In this document: one piece after another, positions 26,633 to 37,266 of the stretch | Layout of the letters: every line of letters begins with the position of its first letter | How positions within the stretch are numbered: the stretch's first letter is position 1 | Assembly (NCBI GenBank): GCA_934457115.1 | Contig: CAKSHI010000007.1 | Coordinates: 1-64,000, forward strand | Source: an uncultured Eubacteriales bacterium | Lineage (GTDB): Bacteria > Bacillota > Clostridia > Oscillospirales > Acutalibacteraceae | Reading direction: 5' to 3' | DNA length: 64,000 nt | Notes under the pieces: generated by a model | The model's database searches: none | Seen by the model: only the letters and a program-made list of their open reading frames with translations | Told to the model about the DNA's origin: nothing | Translations under genes and position numbers: made by a program

Positions 26633-27268
26633 TTAGTTATTATCTATAAAAAACTCACAAAAATCACGCATCACGCACTCATGACATTTTGGCTTTGCCG
26701 CTTTGCAAACTGCCCTGCCATGAAGTACAAGCCTATGACAAAAATCATTTGATTCATTGCTATCGAGTGCATCCCTTAATATCATTTCAATCTTATATGG
26801 GTCTTTAAGCTTATGAAATCCCAATCTATTTGTAATTCTAATGCAGTGAGTGTCCACAACTACAGCAGGTTTTGAAAAAACATCCCCTAAAATGAGGTTA
26901 GCCGTCTTACGTCCAACACCTTGCAATGAAATTAACTCCTCCATTGTACTTGGTACTTTTGAATCATAATTTTCTACCAATTGTCTAGACATTGCAAGTA
27001 TATCCCTAGCCTTTGTTTTATAAAGGCCACATGATTTTATGTATTCTTCGATTTCACTAATATCAGCCCTAGCAAAATCTTTTGGAGTCTTAAACCTTTC
27101 AAACAACGCAGGAGTTACCATATTTACTCTTGCATCAGTGCATTGAGCCGCAAGACGTGTTGCGACAAGCAGTTGAAACGGGTCACTATATGAAAGTGAA
27201 CATATAGCATCCGGGTATTCCTTCTTTAATGCCTCAACTGCAAGTTTCCCTAATTCTTTATTGTCCAT
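26633..27268 (-). CDS. nth: Endonuclease III
   Basis: 211 aa. Helix-hairpin-helix LQGVGRKTANLIL with the catalytic Lys, catalytic Asp in VVDTHCIRITNRLG, and the C-terminal 4Fe-4S ligands spaced C-x6-C-x2-C-x5-C (CKAAKPKCHECVMRDFC). A DNA glycosylase/AP lyase for oxidised pyrimidines. Start taken at the ATG at 27268; a GTG at 27277 is also possible and neither has a strong site. 21 nt after aspS, so probably cotranscribed. Confidence 0.95.
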   Translation of the reverse strand: MDNKELGKLAVEALKKEYPDAICSLSYSDPFQLLVATRLAAQCTDARVNMVTPALFERFKTPKDFARADISEIEEYIKSCGLYKTKARDILAMSRQLVENYDSKVPSTMEELISLQGVGRKTANLILGDVFSKPAVVVDTHCIRITNRLGFHKLKDPYKIEMILRDALDSNESNDFCHRLVLHGRAVCKAAKPKCHECVMRDFCEFFIDNN

Positions 27269-27289
27269 AAAAATCACTGCCCAACAAGC

Positions 27290-29059
27290 TTATTCTTTAA
27301 TATTAATGGAAATGGAAAGTTCGTCGAGTTGCTTTTGGTCTACAGGTGCAGGAGATTGCGTCATAAGTTCTGCAGAACTTGCAACTTTTGGGAAAGCCAT
27401 AACATCCCTAATACTTGGGCAATCAAGCATTAACATTACAAGCCTGTCAAGACCAAACGCCATTCCACCATGAGGAGGTGCACCGTATTTAAATGCATCT
27501 ATTAAATATCCAAAGCGTCTTCTCGCTTCCTCTTGCGAGAATCCCAAAGCTTTGAACATCCTTTCTTGGAGCTCAGGATTATTTATTCTTATCGAGCCTC
27601 CGCCTACTTCGTTGCCGTTTAAAACTAAGTCATATGCAATTGAATTAACTGAATATGGGTCTGATTCAAGCTTTTCTATATCCTCTATACATGGATGTGT
27701 AAATGGGTGATGCTTTGAAACATATCTATTTTCTTCTTTGCTATACTCAAACAAAGGAAAATCAGTAACCCAAAGAAGTGAAGGCTTACTTTTATCTATT
27801 AGATCAAGCTTTTCTGCCAACTTACATCTAAGTGCACCTAAGCTATCAAACACTACATCATTTTCATCGCTTGCAACTATAAATAACAAGTCACCGTTTT
27901 CAGCCTGAAGTTTATTTCTAATAGCTTCAATTTCTTCTTGAGATAAGAATTTCTCAAATGAAGAGGTTGATGTACCATCATCATTAATTTTAGTATAGGC
28001 AAGACCTTTTGCACCATAGTCTTTAATCCAAGCCGAAAGCTTATCTATTTCTTTTCTACCAATTTTAGAAGCGGCAGTCTTTGCATTTATTCCACGTATT
28101 GAACCACTTTCTACTGCAGAAGCAAACACCCTAAACTCAGTATTTTTAAGCTCATTTGTTAAGTCTACAAGCTCTAAACCAAATCTTAGGTCAGGTTTAT
28201 CGGAACCAAAGCGATTCATTGCCTCTTTGTAGGTCATTCTTAGGAATTTATCTTCTAAAGTGATTCCAAGAACCTCTTTATATACTTTTTTCATAAAGCC
28301 TTCTGCAATATTCATGACATCCTCTTGGTCAACAAAAGACATTTCAAGGTCAATTTGAGTAAATTCCGGTTGTCTGTCAGCCCTTAAATCCTCATCTCTA
28401 AAGCACTTAGCTATTTGCATATACCTATCAAAGCCTGAAAGCATAGTAAGCTGCTTATAAAGCTGCGGCGATTGAGGCAAAGCAAAGAAATTGCCCGGGA
28501 AAACTCTGGACGGAACTAAATAGTCCCTTGCTCCTTCGGGAGTTGATTTTATTAAAATAGGTGTCTCTATTTCTATAAACCCATTATTGTCAAAGTAGTC
28601 TCTCGCAACCTTTACAATCTTATGCCTCTTTATAATTTTTTCTTGTACCTCGGGTATTCTCAAGTCTAAATATCTATATTTAAGCCTTAAATCTTCCTTT
28701 GCGCTGCAGTCATTTATAATTTCAAACGGCGTAGTCTCGGATTTTGCCAAAAGCTCTAAGTCATTTACTTCAATCTCTATTTCGCCGGTTGGAATCTCTA
28801 AATTCTTAGAACTTCTCTCTTTGACAATTCCCTTGGCGGAGATAACGTACTCGGATCTAAGATTAAATGCCATATCAAAAAGCTCTTTGCTTGTTTTATC
28901 ATCAAAGGCCAACTGAACTATACCACTTCTATCCCTTATGTCCACAAAGATAAGCTTGCCAAGGTCCCTTTGCCTTTGCACCCATCCACTTACAACAACT
29001 TCTTTTCCTATATCTTCTTTTCTAAATACTCCACAATAATGTGTTCGTTTTAACCTCAT
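27290..29059 (-). CDS. aspS: Aspartyl-tRNA synthetase
   Basis: 589 aa, the normal bacterial size. OB-fold anticodon domain first (GWVQRQRDLGKLIFVDIRDR), then class II catalytic core with motif 2 (FRDEDLRADRQPEFTQ), the bacterial GAD insertion (~290-420) and motif 3 (GGMAFGLDRLVML). It charges tRNA-Asp; whether it also serves tRNA-Asn cannot be decided here. Follows hisS by 36 nt, a common pair in Bacillota. Confidence 0.98.
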   Translation of the reverse strand: MRLKRTHYCGVFRKEDIGKEVVVSGWVQRQRDLGKLIFVDIRDRSGIVQLAFDDKTSKELFDMAFNLRSEYVISAKGIVKERSSKNLEIPTGEIEIEVNDLELLAKSETTPFEIINDCSAKEDLRLKYRYLDLRIPEVQEKIIKRHKIVKVARDYFDNNGFIEIETPILIKSTPEGARDYLVPSRVFPGNFFALPQSPQLYKQLTMLSGFDRYMQIAKCFRDEDLRADRQPEFTQIDLEMSFVDQEDVMNIAEGFMKKVYKEVLGITLEDKFLRMTYKEAMNRFGSDKPDLRFGLELVDLTNELKNTEFRVFASAVESGSIRGINAKTAASKIGRKEIDKLSAWIKDYGAKGLAYTKINDDGTSTSSFEKFLSQEEIEAIRNKLQAENGDLLFIVASDENDVVFDSLGALRCKLAEKLDLIDKSKPSLLWVTDFPLFEYSKEENRYVSKHHPFTHPCIEDIEKLESDPYSVNSIAYDLVLNGNEVGGGSIRINNPELQERMFKALGFSQEEARRRFGYLIDAFKYGAPPHGGMAFGLDRLVMLMLDCPSIRDVMAFPKVASSAELMTQSPAPVDQKQLDELSISINIKE

Positions 29060-29095
29060 ATGTTTACATCCTTTACTACCTTATATTTATATTAC

Positions 29096-30382
29096 TTAGC
29101 CATTAAATTTTTCTATATGGAGCCTGAAAAACTCAGATGCGAAATTTTCACCAATAGATATTCGGCTTTTTTCTGAAAGAGGCATATATTTAATTTCCGC
29201 ACTATTTCTTTCAATTTCATCATTGCCAAGTACCATACTAAATTTAGCATTGATTTTATTCGCATACTTCATTTGAGCCTTAACACTTTTACCCACTAAA
29301 TCAATTTCACATATAAGCCCTGATTTTCTTATTTCATTTGCAAGTTTAAATGCCTTTAATCCTGCCTTTTGGCCTATTGAAGCAATGTATAAGTCACATC
29401 CTTCAGGTTTTGGAATGTCTATATTTTGCTTTTCCATAGCGAGCATAAGTCTCTCAATTCCAATTCCAAAGCCTAAAGACGGCATACTGGGTCCACCTAT
29501 TTCCTCAATAAGACCATCATATCTTCCGCCGCCACATATTGCCCCTTGAGCTCCTATGTCCTCGCAAACAAATTCAAATACGGTTTTAGTATAATAATCA
29601 AGTCCTCTTACAATCCTTGGATTTACCTTATACTCGATATTTATAGCGTCTAAATATCCTTTAACTTCCTCAAAATGTTTAGAACATTCATCGCATAGAT
29701 AGTCTAAAATCACGGGTGCATTTATAGCTATCTCCCTACATGACGGATTTTTGCAATCGAGTATCCTCATAGGATTACGTGAAAGCCTATCTATACATGT
29801 ATGGCATAGATTTGATTTATTTTCTTCAAAATATGCCTTTAAAGCCTCGTTATATTTTTGCCTGCAGTGAGGGCAGCCAATAGAATTTATTTGAAGTGAA
29901 ATATTTTTAAGATCCAAACGTTTAAACAATGAACAAGCCATACTAATAAGTTCGGCATCAGCAGACGGACTTCCTGCTCCAAATACCTCTAAACCAAACT
30001 GGTGAAATTCTCTAAGTCTGCCGGCTTGAGGCTTTTCGTATCTATAGCATGAGCTTAAATAATAGGTTTTAAGCGGAAGACCATCATTATAAAGTCCATG
30101 TTCAAGCATAGAACGTGCCACACCTGCAGTACCTTCCGGACGAAGTGTGATTGATCTTCCTCCCTTATCATCAAAAGTATACATTTCCTTTTGAACTACA
30201 TCAGTTGTTTGTCCTACTGATCTTGAAAACAATTCAGTATGTTCAAATACGGGTGTCCTTATTTCCTTAAAGCCATATAACAAAGCTTCTTGCTTAAGTA
30301 TTCTTTCTACAAAATCCAATTTATAGCTATCCTTAGGAAGTACATCATTTGTACCTTTTATAGCCTTAGTTATCAACTCCAT
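29096..30382 (-). CDS. hisS: Histidyl-tRNA synthetase
   Basis: 428 aa. Class II core with TEGTAGVARS-type RPEGTAGVARS, motif 2 YRYEKPQAGRLREFHQ, HisRS signatures RGLDYYTKTVFEF and GGGRYDGLIEE, and the C-terminal anticodon-binding domain from ~330. A Cys-rich insertion (CPHC, CHTC, CDEC around 170-235) resembles the zinc-ribbon-like insert of some bacterial HisRS. GGAGG precedes the ATG; a terminator separates it from mgsA. Confidence 0.98.
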   Translation of the reverse strand: MELITKAIKGTNDVLPKDSYKLDFVERILKQEALLYGFKEIRTPVFEHTELFSRSVGQTTDVVQKEMYTFDDKGGRSITLRPEGTAGVARSMLEHGLYNDGLPLKTYYLSSCYRYEKPQAGRLREFHQFGLEVFGAGSPSADAELISMACSLFKRLDLKNISLQINSIGCPHCRQKYNEALKAYFEENKSNLCHTCIDRLSRNPMRILDCKNPSCREIAINAPVILDYLCDECSKHFEEVKGYLDAINIEYKVNPRIVRGLDYYTKTVFEFVCEDIGAQGAICGGGRYDGLIEEIGGPSMPSLGFGIGIERLMLAMEKQNIDIPKPEGCDLYIASIGQKAGLKAFKLANEIRKSGLICEIDLVGKSVKAQMKYANKINAKFSMVLGNDEIERNSAEIKYMPLSEKSRISIGENFASEFFRLHIEKFNG

Positions 30383-30408
30383 CGAATTCCTCCACTCATC
30401 TTATAAAT

Positions 30409-30437
30409 TAAAAAATCCGCCCCGATTAAGGGACGGA
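30409..30437 (-). terminator. Terminator between the mgsA-like gene and hisS
   Basis: TCCGTCCC and GGGGCGGA (minus strand; 30430-30437 and 30416-30423) form a GC-rich stem with one G-T pair, followed by six T. It ends the mre-pbp-minD-mgsA transcript just before hisS; it could also act as an attenuator for hisS-aspS. Confidence 0.75.
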
Positions 30438-30503
30438 AGCAAATCCATTTTAATATTTTTCCCGCCACTGATGGCCTTAATTATGTAAACTAAAAGAAAA
30501 TAT

Positions 30504-30908
30504 CTAGAATCTTGGACTTATGATATCTCGCCAAGCAAGATCTCCTCTTTCCAAGCCGTGAATTAGAACTTCGGCTGTTGCAATATTTGTTGCAAGAGGA
30601 ATGCTATGCATATCACAAAGCCTCAAAAGATTTACTTCATTAGGGGCATCAAGTCTATCGCTCAATGGATCCCTAAAAAATAGAAGCATATCTATTTCAT
30701 TACAAGAGATTCTCGCAGCGATTTGATGTACACCCCCTTGAGATCCTGATAATAATCTTTCAATGTTAAGACCTGTCGCTTCTTGTACCATTTTGCCTGT
30801 CGTACCGGTTGCACACAAGTAATGGCTACTCAAAGCTCCACAATACGCAATACAAAACTGTACCATTAACTCTTTTTTGCTATCATGCGCAATTAAAGCA
30901 ATATTCAT
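30504..30908 (-). CDS. mgsA: Methylglyoxal synthase-like protein lacking catalytic residues
   Basis: 134 aa with the clear MgsA fold: IALIAHDSKK, the phosphate loop ATGTTG, LLSGSQGG, LLFFRDPL and PLATNIATAEVLI. Methylglyoxal synthase converts dihydroxyacetone phosphate to methylglyoxal. Against the E. coli enzyme as I recall it, the catalytic Asp71 of GGDQQ is V60 (GGVHQ), His98 is D87 and Asp101 is N90, while His19 and Asp91 are kept. Activity is therefore doubtful; binding of a phosphate ligand may remain. 24 nt after the MinD-family gene, probably the last gene of that operon. Symbol given by similarity only. Confidence 0.85.
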   Translation of the reverse strand: MNIALIAHDSKKELMVQFCIAYCGALSSHYLCATGTTGKMVQEATGLNIERLLSGSQGGVHQIAARISCNEIDMLLFFRDPLSDRLDAPNEVNLLRLCDMHSIPLATNIATAEVLIHGLERGDLAWRDIISPRF

Positions 30909-30932
30909 TAAAATTCCCCCTAATATTTCTTT

Positions 30933-31679
30933 TTATAACTTCCTTAAAGACGGAAGCGGTATTCTTTCACCGTTTAGCCGTCCTGCTAACCTTTTAATAG
31001 CTCTTATGATATGAGATTTACCGGAAGGTAAAACCCCGTTTGATAATAACAACGCTGACTCCCCATCCTCAGGGATTATGGCAATAAGTTGCAGACCGGA
31101 AGTATCTATTACTTGATCTAAGTCATCATAGACACGAGTTTTTTGAAAAAGTTTCCTGTCAAAACGGTTAATGACAAGCCTTAATTCTTCAACACCGTTT
31201 TCCGCCAAGATATCCCTTGCTTTTCTAACATTTGCAACACTTATAGGATTGGGTGTAGCGATTAAAAGAGCATTGTTTGAGCAGCCAATAGCGGATAAAA
31301 AACCATTGCCAATCCCGGCAGGACAATCTATTAATATATGATCATAATACTTTGATAACATATCAACCAATTTATGAAAAACATCTTGTTTAAGATCATT
31401 TTTTAAATCCCTTGGCGCCGGCAATAAGAATAAATTATCGTTAAACTCGCATTTGTATATAGCTTTCATAACAGTACAATTACCATTAACAATATCTGAA
31501 ATATCATAAACTAAATTTTTAGTTATTCCAAGCATATGTTCAAGGCTTGCAAGCCCGGAATCCATATCTATAAGAAGCACTCTTTTATTCGCTTCTGCGA
31601 GTTGTAAGCCCAAACAAGCTGTGGTTGTAGACTTGCCGACTCCACCCTTGCCTGATGCAATCATAGTAATATTTCCCAT
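30933..31679 (-). CDS. MinD-family ATPase
   Basis: 248 aa from the ATG at 31679 (AGAGGT upstream; a longer reading adds 12 residues with no better site). Deviant Walker A ASGKGGVGKST with the signature Lys, LLIDMDSGLASLEHMLG, HILIDCPAGIG and VINRF motifs. This is MinD in the sense of septum-site placement, and its position behind mreBCD-PBP2 is where Clostridia keep minCD. However minC and minE are absent, and the C-terminus (GERIPLPSLRKL) is not an obvious amphipathic membrane-targeting helix. It may be a MinD paralog with another partner. Confidence 0.8.
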   Translation of the reverse strand: MGNITMIASGKGGVGKSTTTACLGLQLAEANKRVLLIDMDSGLASLEHMLGITKNLVYDISDIVNGNCTVMKAIYKCEFNDNLFLLPAPRDLKNDLKQDVFHKLVDMLSKYYDHILIDCPAGIGNGFLSAIGCSNNALLIATPNPISVANVRKARDILAENGVEELRLVINRFDRKLFQKTRVYDDLDQVIDTSGLQLIAIIPEDGESALLLSNGVLPSGKSHIIRAIKRLAGRLNGERIPLPSLRKL

Positions 31680-31798
31680 TACATTATTACCTCTTGTTTC
31701 ATAATACCACAACATAACAAAATAGTCAAAATATTTTTAAGTGGTCTATCATTATATATTTAAATTTCAAATCTATATTAATGCTATATGCAATACAA

Positions 31799-33838
31799 TC
31801 ATTCGTTTGAAGCTGCCTTTTTTGCAAAATAGGCATCCAATACATCTCTTGCTACGTTCTTAGACCATTTTCCTGATGCACCGTGCTCTATAACAACAGA
31901 AATTGCAATTTCCGGATCCTGATAAGGAGCATAGCAAATAAACGTGGTATGGTCTGACCCAACATTTTCGGCAGTACCTGTTTTTGCAGCTATTTCTATA
32001 GGGTAAGATCTAAAGTCTGTCGCAGTACCTGAAGTAACAACTGCCCTCATGCCCTCTCTTACTATATTTAGGTTTTTTTCGGAAATACCCACATTTTCGA
32101 TAAGTTCAGGATTATCCGGGTCATTTTGCATTATTAAATTTTTTCTCGTATAATCAGTAATTTTACTTATCAAATGAGTTTTATATCTATTTCCGCCGTT
32201 TGCTATAATTCCCGTATACACTGCAAGCTGTATAGGTGTAAACATATTGTCAGACTGGCCGATTGCCGCCTGCGATGTATTACCATCATACCAAACTCCG
32301 CCCATTTCCTTACTATATTCCGGGCCTGCCAAGACTCCCTTGCTTTCGTATACTTCAACCCCGGTTTTTGATCCGAGTCCAAACCTTTTAGCATACAAAT
32401 CCAAAGTTTCTATACCCACTCTTCTGCCTGTTTCCGCAAAGAAAACGTTGCATGATTTAGCAAGTGAATTTCTTAAAGCCGAGTTACCGTGAACTCCCAT
32501 GCATTTGATAACAAACCCTGAATCAGCGTAATAGGTATATGCACCGGAACAGTTAATTGTCTCATCTTCGCGTATTACACCCTCTTCAAGTCCTGCACAA
32601 GCTACAACAGGTTTATATATAGAACCGGGAGTAAACGCACCGTTGAATGCCCTATTTACAAGAGGAGTATAGGTTAAATCCGTCACTATTTTATTATAAT
32701 AATCGTTATCATCTATATATTTTTGTTGGTCGTATGTTGGATAGGTTCCTGCCGCTAAAACTGAAAAATCCTTAACGTTTAAAACTACCACTGCACCGGA
32801 TTTACAATCCCTTGCACTGCTTCGTTTTGCACTTTCGACATTTTTGGCCAATGACTCATTAGCCGCATTTTGAATGTCTGAATCTATTGTGAGAAATACT
32901 GTATGTCCCGGGTCTGCATTTTTGGTCTCAACCGTATTTACGACTGAACCGTTTTCATTTGCCTCAACTAATTTCCTGCCGGATGTTCCTCTTAAATGAT
33001 CCTCCATAGCAGCCTCTATACCGCTTTTGCCTATAGTATCATCCAAACTATATCTATCTTTAAGTTTTTCATACTCTTCTTCGGACAATTTACCCACAAG
33101 ACCCACTATATGAGGTGCTAATGTTCCTTTAACATATTTTCTTATGGTTGAACCCTGTATTTCGACACCCTGCATCGAAGACTGTGTTAATTCCGAAACT
33201 ATCGAGACTGTCTCTTGACTTACTCCATCTGCGAAAGTATATACCTTGGTTTTGTATTGCTCGTAACCGTTTTTTGTCATATTATATCTAACACTGCAGA
33301 TATTCTTTTGATCTGCTTGGGAATAATCCCTGCAATCATATTTTTCTATCATTTTATCCATGCAGTTTTGTGCTGTGGCATAACTATTTAATTTTAATGT
33401 CTTTTTTAGCGCTGCTATATCATCATCTTTATCACTCACAAACTCATAAGAACCGCTTGAAGATATATAAATAGGAAGCTCATCTATCCACTTTTCATTT
33501 TTTAGCTTCATAAGTTTTATTAAGTTCAATATAATATTATTTTCAGACCCGTCATCCATATAAAGATGGTCGAAAACTATTTTATATCCTGTCTCGTTAA
33601 TAGCAAGGCCTTGGCCGTTTACATCGAGTATTTCCCCTCTTTTAGCATCGGTTTTGACAACATAACTGCTGCTGGAGATAGCCTTTTCTTTGTAATATTC
33701 GCCGTTAATTATCTGCCAATCTACAAGGCGCTGGACATAGATTACCATAGCAATCGCCAATACTCCTAAAAGTATAAACCACCTTGATGTTATTTTTTTA
33801 GTTTCTATATCAATCACCGCCTTTAAATTATGCGTCAC
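31799..33838 (-). CDS. mrdA: Class B penicillin-binding protein 2 (elongation type)
   Basis: 679 aa. Short cytoplasmic start, one membrane anchor (~18-38), the PBP dimerisation domain, then the transpeptidase with SxxK in PGSIYKPV (~404), SxN as SCN (~461) and KTG in AAKTGTAE (~614). It crosslinks lateral-wall peptidoglycan together with a SEDS protein. The GTG start overlaps mreD by 11 nt; an in-frame GTG or non-ATG codon seven to ten residues further on, behind GGCGGTG, is an alternative. The mre-linked place marks it as the rod-elongation PBP. Confidence 0.93.
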   Translation of the reverse strand: MTHNLKAVIDIETKKITSRWFILLGVLAIAMVIYVQRLVDWQIINGEYYKEKAISSSSYVVKTDAKRGEILDVNGQGLAINETGYKIVFDHLYMDDGSENNIILNLIKLMKLKNEKWIDELPIYISSSGSYEFVSDKDDDIAALKKTLKLNSYATAQNCMDKMIEKYDCRDYSQADQKNICSVRYNMTKNGYEQYKTKVYTFADGVSQETVSIVSELTQSSMQGVEIQGSTIRKYVKGTLAPHIVGLVGKLSEEEYEKLKDRYSLDDTIGKSGIEAAMEDHLRGTSGRKLVEANENGSVVNTVETKNADPGHTVFLTIDSDIQNAANESLAKNVESAKRSSARDCKSGAVVVLNVKDFSVLAAGTYPTYDQQKYIDDNDYYNKIVTDLTYTPLVNRAFNGAFTPGSIYKPVVACAGLEEGVIREDETINCSGAYTYYADSGFVIKCMGVHGNSALRNSLAKSCNVFFAETGRRVGIETLDLYAKRFGLGSKTGVEVYESKGVLAGPEYSKEMGGVWYDGNTSQAAIGQSDNMFTPIQLAVYTGIIANGGNRYKTHLISKITDYTRKNLIMQNDPDNPELIENVGISEKNLNIVREGMRAVVTSGTATDFRSYPIEIAAKTGTAENVGSDHTTFICYAPYQDPEIAISVVIEHGASGKWSKNVARDVLDAYFAKKAASNE

Positions 33839-34343
33839 GCTGCCTTATTTGTATTGCGATTGCCTTGTTGAAAAAGTAAAAAACAGGACTTAATACTAAA
33901 GTATAAACCATTCTCGATAAAAAGTGATTTACAAATACATATGCCATGCCGTCATATCCCTTAAATACGTAAGCAAAAAGATAATACATCCCATATGAAA
34001 CTATAATAGCCGCAAGCGAAGCTATTAATGCAGTAATTAAGTTGGTTCTTAAAAAATTAACAGCCAAAAGACCTATCACATAGCCTATAATAGCAAATAT
34101 AATTCCATAGAATCCTATAACGTTCCAAAGCCCAATATCTGAGATTACCCCAATCAAAAGTCCAAAAAACAAACCAACTGTTTCATTTTCAAACATCGCT
34201 ATAGTAACCAATATAGGTAAAAGTAGCATCGGTCTCCCTCCAAGGACAGTTGGTATAAGCCCCGGAGTTTGCTGGACCACGAAAAACACAAAAATTTCGA
34301 TCACATATGCAAGAAAACGAAAATATTTATACTTGTCTTCCAT
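33828..34343 (-). CDS. mreD: Rod shape-determining protein MreD
   Basis: 171 aa, about five to six membrane helices, with short loops and the family's central GLFFGLLIGVISDIG segment. It is part of the elongasome membrane complex with MreC, RodA and PBP2. 15 nt after mreC and overlapping the PBP2 gene. Identification relies on hydrophobic pattern plus position. Confidence 0.9.
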   Translation of the reverse strand: MEDKYKYFRFLAYVIEIFVFFVVQQTPGLIPTVLGGRPMLLLPILVTIAMFENETVGLFFGLLIGVISDIGLWNVIGFYGIIFAIIGYVIGLLAVNFLRTNLITALIASLAAIIVSYGMYYLFAYVFKGYDGMAYVFVNHFLSRMVYTLVLSPVFYFFNKAIAIQIRQRDA

Positions 34344-34358
34344 TAACTCTTACCTCCA

Positions 34359-35255
34359 CTATTGGGCACTTGGTCCATTTTTAGTTTGCTCGAGCTGATC
34401 CTTTAGCGGACTCACTGATACCTGGGCTTTACCTTGGAAGTCAGTTACGATAAACACATCTTTTACATTTAAAATATCTTCAAAAGGTTTTACTAAAGCA
34501 TAAAGAGAGGCATCATACTCATCATGAGTAATTTCCAAAACCTCGCCTATTTGAAGATTTTTAGGGTAAATTCCACTAAGACCGGATGTAACCAAAATAT
34601 CACCTGTTTTAATTCCGTTTTCTGAAAGTAGACAAGTCATTTTAGTAAGGTTTTTATCCGCAAGCGGCAATCCTCCCGTAATTACACCACTGTCACCTGT
34701 CGATATATCCGCAGCGCCGACCTTGGTATCCGGGGAAAGTATAGTCTTTACCTTGCATGAATTCGCCTCAACATGGCTTACCCATCCTACAAGTCCATTT
34801 TCGGTTATTACCGGGTCATTTAAAAGCACTCCCGCAACAGAACCCTCGTCTAGTGTACAGCCATAAAAATTTTCATTAGAATCCCTTCCTATTACTGATG
34901 CAGGGACAAATTTTAAACTTTGATCTTTTTGTTTTAAATCATAGTATTTTAAAAATTGTGCATTTTCCTTTTTTACATCATAATAGTCGACAGTAACCGC
35001 CCTTAGATTTTGCACTTGCTGCTTTAAATCATTAACCTCGTTTTGGAGCTCTTCTACTGTTTTTTGATCCTCAAAGGTACTGTTTGCACTGTTTGAAATA
35101 TTGGTAGTTATTTTTTGAAGAGGTGTCACTAAAAAGTCCAATCCCTTGGATAAAAAGGTATTCCCCCCGCTTGCAGTAAAAAGCAAAATCCCCATAAAAA
35201 TAAGGATTACGGCAATAAGTGTCACAAAGCCCTTTGACTTAAAAAAATTACTCAA
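34359..35255 (-). CDS. mreC: Rod shape-determining protein MreC
   Basis: 298 aa. N-terminal anchor (~8-27), a coiled coil (~60-95, EELQNEVNDLKQQVQNLRAV), then the two beta-barrel MreC domain with VIGRDSNENFYGCTLDEGS and the SGLSGIYPKNLQIGEV motif. It links MreB filaments to periplasm-side PBP2. A terminator-like hairpin lies between mreB and mreC, so mreCD-pbp may have a partly separate transcript. Confidence 0.95.
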   Translation of the reverse strand: MSNFFKSKGFVTLIAVILIFMGILLFTASGGNTFLSKGLDFLVTPLQKITTNISNSANSTFEDQKTVEELQNEVNDLKQQVQNLRAVTVDYYDVKKENAQFLKYYDLKQKDQSLKFVPASVIGRDSNENFYGCTLDEGSVAGVLLNDPVITENGLVGWVSHVEANSCKVKTILSPDTKVGAADISTGDSGVITGGLPLADKNLTKMTCLLSENGIKTGDILVTSGLSGIYPKNLQIGEVLEITHDEYDASLYALVKPFEDILNVKDVFIVTDFQGKAQVSVSPLKDQLEQTKNGPSAQ

Positions 35256-35375
35256 ATACTATTTACCTCCTTTAAACTGATATTTTAAGGCTGTGTAAGA
35301 GATCATATCAGATATTCTTAAATATATGTCTTTTAAGCTCTTATATAATATCTTCTAAGAAACCTAAACCTATAT

Positions 35376-35418
35376 ATAAAAAATTGCAGCCTGCTATCAA
35401 AAGTAATAGCGGCTGCAA
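35376..35418 (-). terminator. Terminator/attenuator between mreB and mreC
   Basis: TTGCAGCC...GGCTGCAA outer stem (35384-35391 and 35411-35418) plus CTAT...ATAG inner pairing, followed by six T on the minus strand. It would lower mreCD expression relative to mreB. Confidence 0.75.
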
Positions 35419-35478
35419 CCTTTTGATTGCTTAAATTTACTTAAAAGTCGATTAAAACAATTATATATAAATATTCAA

Positions 35479-36492
<1,014 letters not shown>

Positions 36493-36569
36493 TTATTTTC
36501 CCCTTTCGTTCTTTCTATGCATAAGCAACAAAGAAACATTCTTACTTGAATTTTAATATTAACTAATTA

Positions 36570-36598
36570 ATTATAAACCCAAACATAAAAATTTTCAA
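36570..36598 (-). promoter_or_regulatory. Sigma-A promoter of mreB
   Basis: Minus strand: TTGAAA (36593-36598), 17-nt spacer, TATAAT (36570-36575), about 70-80 nt before the start codon. Confidence 0.75.
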
Positions 36599-36711
36599 CT
36601 ATTTTTTATTATCTTTCGTTTTATAGTGTATCCATATATTTACCATATAAAATTATGATTTGCCATTAATATCTTTTTTATAAGTATCTGTATTTAATAA
36701 TAGAATAATTA

Positions 36712-36720
36712 TGATATAAT
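36712..36720 (+). promoter_or_regulatory. Extended -10 promoter of the flavin reductase gene
   Basis: TGATATAAT forms an extended -10 (TGnTATAAT) with no good -35; the gene starts 42 nt downstream with AAAGGAG before it. Confidence 0.55.
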
Positions 36721-36762
36721 ATACGTAAAATTATATAATAAATATTAAAAAGGAGAATACAC

Positions 36763-37263
36763 ATGAGTTTTAAAGAAATAAATGCAAAAGAACTTAATTT
36801 TAATCCATTTTCTTTGATAGGGGATAAATGGATGCTTATAACCTGTGGCGATAAAGAAAAATACAACACTATGACAGCAAGTTGGGGGTCTATCGGTGTT
36901 ATGTGGAACAAGAATGTAGTGTTTTCATTTATAAGACCTCAACGATATACCTTTGAGTTCGTCGAAAAAAATGATTACTTTTCAATCTCTTTTTATCCTG
37001 ATGAGTATAAAAGTGCACTTTCACTCTGCGGCAAAGTCTCAGGAAGAGATGTAGACAAGGCAAAGGAAGCAAACCTTACTCCCGTTTTTGATGAAAAGGC
37101 TCCATATTTTGAAGAAGCAAACATGGTATTGATTTGCAAAAAATTATATAACCAAAATCTTGAACCTAGTTGCTTCTTAGACAAAAAACTTGAATCATTT
37201 TATCCTCAAAAGGACTATCACAAGATGTTTATAGGTGAAATCGAAAAGGTATTGGTTAAATAA
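36763..37263 (+). CDS. Flavin reductase-like FMN-binding protein
   Basis: 166 aa, the flavin reductase-like split-barrel fold: KWMLITCGDKEKYNTMTASWGSIG (phosphate-binding region after the first strands), VVFSFIRPQRYTFEF, and a late GEI.KV strand. Members bind FMN and often serve as NAD(P)H:flavin oxidoreductases or electron carriers in anaerobes. Followed after 3 nt by an SDR gene, so the two are coupled. Substrate unknown. Confidence 0.88.
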   Translation: MSFKEINAKELNFNPFSLIGDKWMLITCGDKEKYNTMTASWGSIGVMWNKNVVFSFIRPQRYTFEFVEKNDYFSISFYPDEYKSALSLCGKVSGRDVDKAKEANLTPVFDEKAPYFEEANMVLICKKLYNQNLEPSCFLDKKLESFYPQKDYHKMFIGEIEKVLVK

Positions 37264-37266
37264 ATT

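Noticed and set aside
30383..30503. T-box riboswitch ahead of hisS-aspS
   Set aside because: Only about 120 nt are available; the GC-rich terminator is there, but no stem I, no specifier loop and no TGGN-containing antiterminator motif were found.
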